Shown here: piece after piece, positions 62,663 to 64,000 of the stretch
How positions within the stretch are numbered: the stretch's first letter is position 1
Layout of the letters: each line of letters starts with the position of its first letter
Origin: Thalassotalea algicola
GTDB taxonomy: Bacteria; Pseudomonadota; Gammaproteobacteria; Enterobacterales; Alteromonadaceae
Direction of reading: 5' to 3'
DNA length: 64,000 nucleotides
NCBI RefSeq assembly: GCF_012932965.1
Contig: NZ_JABBXH010000002.1
Location: forward strand, 243,120-307,119
Notes under the pieces: generated by a model
Told to the model about the DNA's origin: nothing
Database searches by the model: none
Seen by the model: the letters and a program-made list of their open reading frames with translations, nothing else
Position numbers and translations under genes: made by a program

Positions 62663-63076
62663 TTAATTTAGTTTTTGTTTTGTGAAAGTTTTGTTAGTAA
62701 TCTTCCAGCCTGCTTCGAGTTTAAGTAGAAGTAAATAGTCTGTGAATAAGGTCTTGCCAGCTTTTATAGTAGCCTTAACCACAGCTGCGTTGCCAGTAAC
62801 ATCTATTGATACGATATTACCGATACGCCCATTGGTTTTACCTGGTTTAAAACGTGAAATATAGTCCGCTCCCTGCCACCTAACCAGTTTGCCTTCTTTT
62901 ACATGCTGCAATTCTAAGCTATCTGTAAATGCTTCACTTAGCAGATGGGGTTTTCCTTTGGATGAGCCATCAAAGTATTTTTGTATGACGCCTGCAATTT
63001 TTTGATGTTCTGGATTAGCAAAACTACTGACACTGACCAAAAGTAAAGTTATGGATAAAATGACCTTATTTAACAT
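62663..63076 (-). CDS. Secreted NTF2-like (lumazine-binding type) protein, 137 aa
   Basis: A signal peptide (VILSITLLLVSVSSFA, cut near residue 21) precedes a cone-shaped NTF2-like domain: HQKIAGVIQKYFDGSSKGKPHLLSEAF at the start (in parts), a central GRIGNIVSIDVTGNAAVVKA and a terminal GWKITNKTF. The pattern fits the putative lumazine-binding group of NTF2-like proteins. Ligand unknown. It follows the MBL-fold hydrolase gene on the same strand by 65 bases and may work with it. Confidence 0.82.
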   Translation of the reverse strand: MLNKVILSITLLLVSVSSFANPEHQKIAGVIQKYFDGSSKGKPHLLSEAFTDSLELQHVKEGKLVRWQGADYISRFKPGKTNGRIGNIVSIDVTGNAAVVKATIKAGKTLFTDYLLLLKLEAGWKITNKTFTKQKLN

Positions 63077-63141
63077 CTTGTACTCCTATTTAAGTTGTAA
63101 GTATTGATTATTTGTATTTAGCATTTTTATAAGTGCTTCTA

Positions 63142-64000
63142 TCATCTTTGTGCACTACTAAGTTTTTTATGTATAAGATCCGGGATTCTTTGTTCGTAAT
63201 AACTGCCTTTTGGCATATGTGGCGAAAGGCCAGTTACTTGGCCACTCACAGAAAAGTGAAACAGCATGTGAGAAGAATCTGTACGACCTTTAAGTTCGAA
63301 TTTTTCAGGTGATAGCGGATTGAGTGCAAAATTAAATTTACCTTCTTGCATCACAAACAAGAGGCCGTCGTTAAAACTAACATTGAGAATGTTACCGTCA
63401 TGTGCTTGATATTGACCTTCATAATCTTGCAAGTCTTTACTGTCGATATCATAGACTGGCTGAAATTCTAGCTCGATCAATTGCGAGATATTATATTTTA
63501 TTAACTCTGGCTGAACGCGGTAGATAGGGTAGATAGCTACCGCATCTAACAACTCTTGATCTTTTGTCATGTCAGCTACCGACATACCGTCACGATATTT
63601 TTCACCGACTATGCGAGCAAAGTTGCTTAAGGTTTCCCCTGCCTGTTTTAACTCTTTACGTTGACTGAAAAGTTTTAAATCTTTGTGTCCCGAAACAATT
63701 AATGTTTTATCATTGGCAATATCATATGCCTTGTTAAACCCATCTATGTGTCCTTGTACGCCGTGATAACCCGTGTACACTAATTTATTAGTACGAAAAG
63801 CATCACCTAGTAACATCACATTACTTTTTTCTAAATAAACAATAGTTTGAGCATTGTTATGGGCTAACGTGTGATGTGCAGTAAGCACTTCATCACCAAA
63901 TGACATTGAAAAATAATCATCAAACAAAATATCTGTACGTGCTTGAGTGTATTTCAGCGCCTTATGGCCAATCAATTCAGCACCGCGCTCTTTAAAATAA
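63142..64000 (-). CDS. MBL-fold metallohydrolase, C-terminal part (5' end outside window)
   Basis: The frame is open through the right edge, so the N terminus with the HxHxDH metal motif is missing from the window. What is seen begins YFKERGAELIGHKALK, a usual continuation after the HxHxDHxGG loop, then AHHTLAHNNAQTIVYLEKSNVMLLGDAF with the bridging Asp, and VSGHKDL with the last metal His. The C-terminal 100 residues form an added beta domain (DYEGQYQAHDGNILNVSF). It probably hydrolyses a lactam, ester or similar substrate; substrate unknown. Confidence 0.85.
   Translation of the reverse strand, partial: YFKERGAELIGHKALKYTQARTDILFDDYFSMSFGDEVLTAHHTLAHNNAQTIVYLEKSNVMLLGDAFRTNKLVYTGYHGVQGHIDGFNKAYDIANDKTLIVSGHKDLKLFSQRKELKQAGETLSNFARIVGEKYRDGMSVADMTKDQELLDAVAIYPIYRVQPELIKYNISQLIELEFQPVYDIDSKDLQDYEGQYQAHDGNILNVSFNDGLLFVMQEGKFNFALNPLSPEKFELKGRTDSSHMLFHFSVSGQVTGLSPHMPKGSYYEQRIPDLIHKKLSSAQR

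Noticed and set aside
1-64000. CRISPR array, tRNA or rRNA genes, insertion sequences, prophage
   Set aside because: No regularly spaced short repeats, no cloverleaf or rRNA-like sequence, and no transposase or phage structural gene were seen.

Overview
The window looks like chromosomal DNA of a marine gammaproteobacterium of the Alteromonadales, perhaps Colwelliaceae such as Thalassotalea. That placement is an inference. It rests on AT-rich coding sequence, typical gammaproteobacterial gene blocks (purL/mltF, pilT-pilU-yggS-proC-yggT, rsmE-gshB-yqgE-ruvX, zapA-ygfB-pepP-ubiH-ubiI-gcvTHP) and a kynurenine degradation operon. No database search was possible.

Region by region. 1-462 is the 3' end of a secreted calcium-binding repeat protein. 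About 514-6521 is an integron cassette array: small genes, all on the + strand, alternate with nine attC-like sites that resemble Vibrio repeats, and a half site closes the array. No integrase is visible, so this is either the distal part of a chromosomal integron or a cluster of attC sites lacking an integrase. Several sites are degenerate and the first cassette gene carries a stop codon. 6557-9379 holds small metabolic or unknown genes (DUF3291, a monooxygenase-like protein, DUF4019, GNAT, SDR, an alkyltransferase-like protein). 9398-16353 is a minus-strand tryptophan/kynurenine catabolic operon (SDR, semialdehyde dehydrogenase, RidA deaminase, haaO, a cyclase-type formamidase, kynU, kmo), with a divergent alpha/beta hydrolase and a TPR protein behind it.

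18370-26519 carries purL and divergent mltF, a 40-codon basic gene with its own terminator, a YHYH-domain lipoprotein and argR. 26620-39862 is mostly housekeeping: tadA, hemW, rdgB, an EamA exporter, a 500-base gene-free stretch rich in hairpins, DUF4426, yggT, proC, yggS, pilT, pilU, a DsrE protein, an AEC transporter, ruvX, yqgE, gshB and rsmE. 39968-47417 is a self-contained module. A histidine kinase and an NtrC-type regulator are divergent from an efflux operon (HlyD-like adaptor, MacB-like ATPase, FtsX-type permease), and a good sigma-54 promoter match lies in front of the efflux genes.

47492-64000 contains metK with three tandem met boxes, murI, an MFS transporter, 6S RNA, a TPR-like membrane protein, zapA, ygfB, pepP, two ubiquinone hydroxylases and gcvT-gcvH-gcvP. 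The gcv gaps hold structured RNA elements and an apparent terminator. A secreted NTF2-like protein and the C-terminal part of an MBL-fold hydrolase end the window.

The strongest leads are the decaying integron array, the sigma-54-controlled efflux module, the structured gcvH-gcvP gap, the hairpin-rich gap at 30002-30499, and the tiny basic gene at 24027.
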